Shown here: positions 6,039 through 6,933 of the stretch, one piece after another
Layout of the letters: every line of letters starts with the position of its first letter
Numbering within the stretch: the first letter of the stretch is position 1
Assembly: GCA_021780795.1 (NCBI GenBank)
Contig: JAJXYA010000361.1
Coordinates: 1 to 6,933 of the forward strand
Length of the DNA stretch: 6,933 bases
DNA from: Bacillota bacterium
GTDB taxonomy: Bacteria; Bacillota_A; Clostridia; Clostridiales; Clostridiaceae
Direction: 5' to 3'
Program-made: the position numbers and the translations under genes
The notes under the pieces: model-generated
What the model saw: the letters and a program-made list of their open reading frames with translations, nothing else
Databases searched by the model: none
Told to the model about the DNA's origin: nothing

Positions 6039-6082
6039 TTAGAGTATCAACAAAAATCAGTTGATTTTTGTTGATACTTTAA
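6039..6082. terminator. Long hairpin downstream of the surface-protein gene
   Basis: The arms 6043-6059 and 6062-6078 are a perfect 17-bp inverted repeat (AGTATCAACAAAAATCA and its complement) with almost no loop; a realistic fold opens the tip to a 4-nt AGTT loop. On the plus strand the stem extends to 6039/6082 with one G-U pair. It begins 10 bases after the stop codon of the minus-strand gene, where a terminator is expected. No T-run follows on the minus strand (CTCTAATATT), so it may instead protect the 3' end of the mRNA. Confidence 0.55.
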
Positions 6083-6091
6083 GGGGATAAA

Positions 6092-6933
6092 TTAATTATT
6101 TATTGCAGTAATCATTAATTTTGAATTACTACCAGAAGGTGTTACTTCATTAATCCACATGTTATAGGAACCTGTTCCAAACATTACTCCTTGCCAATTG
6201 GCAAACATATACTTCGCAAAAGCCTTACTAATAACTTTCTTATATTCAGAATGAAAGATTTTATCGTAATTCTTGATAAAGTCATCTTTATTTTCTATTT
6301 TGATAACTTTATCGTTAATTTTAACATTAATAGGATACTTCACTTGTTCAGCCAACTGTTTCTTATTATCATTTACTACATAACTCTGAATTGTGCTAAC
6401 AAAATTCTCTATAGCTTGGTCGCTCTCTGTACCTACAGCTACTGAATACCTTTTTCCATATTCAACTCCAGGGAGAATACTTTTAAGTGACAGTGTAAAT
6501 GGGTAACTTATTTTATTATCTCCACTTATCCATGTCCCTTGAATTTTATCAACAGTTTTCATTGCTCCTTTAAAACTGCCTGTATTTTTACCCGTCTCAT
6601 CATATTCATATAATACAATATCTTTTGCTCCTGCTTTTCCTTTCAGCTTAAGTTCTTTTCTTTGATTTTCATAAAAGTATGATCCAACCATACCTTTTTC
6701 TAATGGATAAACACTCATTTGAACTGATATATCCTTATTTATAGTACCTTGATAATCATAATATCCTTTTTCAAAGGGACTTTTAGTAGTATCTATATTA
6801 TCAAGTAAACTGGAGTCTGTATTACTATTAGTTTCTTTAGGCGGCTTAGCGGTATTTGCTGCTTGGGACTGAGATTGTTCATTGTTGGTTGATGAAACAT
6901 TTTTAGTTACGGTATCATTAACAGACTTCTTTT
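6092..6933 (-). CDS. Exported or surface-anchored protein of unknown function (5' end beyond window)
   Basis: 279 codons are visible, open through the right edge, so the N-terminus and any signal peptide or lipobox are missing. The first in-frame ATG (6718) falls inside the protein and is not the start, because the upstream frame is coding-like. The visible N-terminal 50 or so residues are a low-complexity linker rich in S, T, N, Q, K and A, typical of lipoproteins or membrane-tethered proteins just outside the membrane. Next comes a beta-rich module containing YYDYQGTI, SYFYENQRKELKLKG, LYEYDETGKNTGSFKG and IQGTWISGDNK, a pattern of short strands and turns. A C-terminal module follows (ENFVSTIQSYVVNDNKK, VKYPINVKIN, DDFIKNYDKIF, NWQGVMFGTGSYNMWINE) that looks like a small alpha+beta, NTF2-like fold. 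No catalytic motif is evident. Its own stop and hairpin separate it from clpB, so the two are probably independent. Export is inferred, not seen. Confidence 0.75.
   Translation of the reverse strand, partial: KKSVNDTVTKNVSSTNNEQSQSQAANTAKPPKETNSNTDSSLLDNIDTTKSPFEKGYYDYQGTINKDISVQMSVYPLEKGMVGSYFYENQRKELKLKGKAGAKDIVLYEYDETGKNTGSFKGAMKTVDKIQGTWISGDNKISYPFTLSLKSILPGVEYGKRYSVAVGTESDQAIENFVSTIQSYVVNDNKKQLAEQVKYPINVKINDKVIKIENKDDFIKNYDKIFHSEYKKVISKAFAKYMFANWQGVMFGTGSYNMWINEVTPSGSNSKLMITAINN

Noticed and set aside
5833..6091. Full CtsR operator or CIRCE element upstream of clpB
   Set aside because: Only one CtsR heptad is present and the expected second heptad is absent on both sides. No nine-base CIRCE arms are found.
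6191..6445. Plus-strand frame opposite the surface-protein gene
   Set aside because: It is antisense to a long coding frame with normal composition; its Phe/Ile/Tyr-rich translation is an artefact of A/T-rich DNA.

Overview
This AT-rich window has A/T-biased codon use, strong AAGGAG-type ribosome sites, TTG and GTG starts, and near-consensus TTGACA/TATAAT promoters. Together with the protein sequences this points to a low-GC Firmicute, most likely a Clostridium-type organism. That assignment is an inference from sequence character, not a database match.

All five genes lie on the minus strand, so they are transcribed from high to low coordinates. From right to left: (i) 6092-6933 is the 3' part of an exported or surface-type protein of unknown function whose start lies outside the window; (ii) 3238-5832 is a complete ClpB disaggregase gene with its own promoter and tandem hairpins behind it; (iii) 2413-2961 is a TetR-family repressor gene; (iv) 693-2303 is a 14-helix-type MFS drug efflux transporter of the DHA2 (EmrB/QacA) family; (v) 1-436 is a DNA-binding protein with an excisionase/MerR-like helix-turn-helix, cut off by the left edge.

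The best-supported functional unit is tetR plus the efflux pump. The same 17-bp palindrome occurs twice, once over the -10 region of the tetR promoter and once at the probable -35 region of the transporter promoter. This supports a self-regulating repressor that also controls the pump next to it. The promoter position also fixes the tetR start: the longest reading frame opens at a TTG that is the first half of the -35 box, so the real start is a GTG (2961), or less likely an ATG (2967), downstream.

clpB appears monocistronic, with a sigma-A-type promoter preceded by an A-tract. It has only half of a CtsR box and no CIRCE element. The left-edge regulator has a strong promoter preceded by four tandem 10-bp units, which may be an operator or phased A-tracts. 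I see no mobile element, CRISPR array, RNA gene or clear novel multi-gene system. Intergenic stretches (437-692, 2304-2412, 2962-3237, 5833-6091) are all under 300 bases and hold the promoters and hairpins listed.
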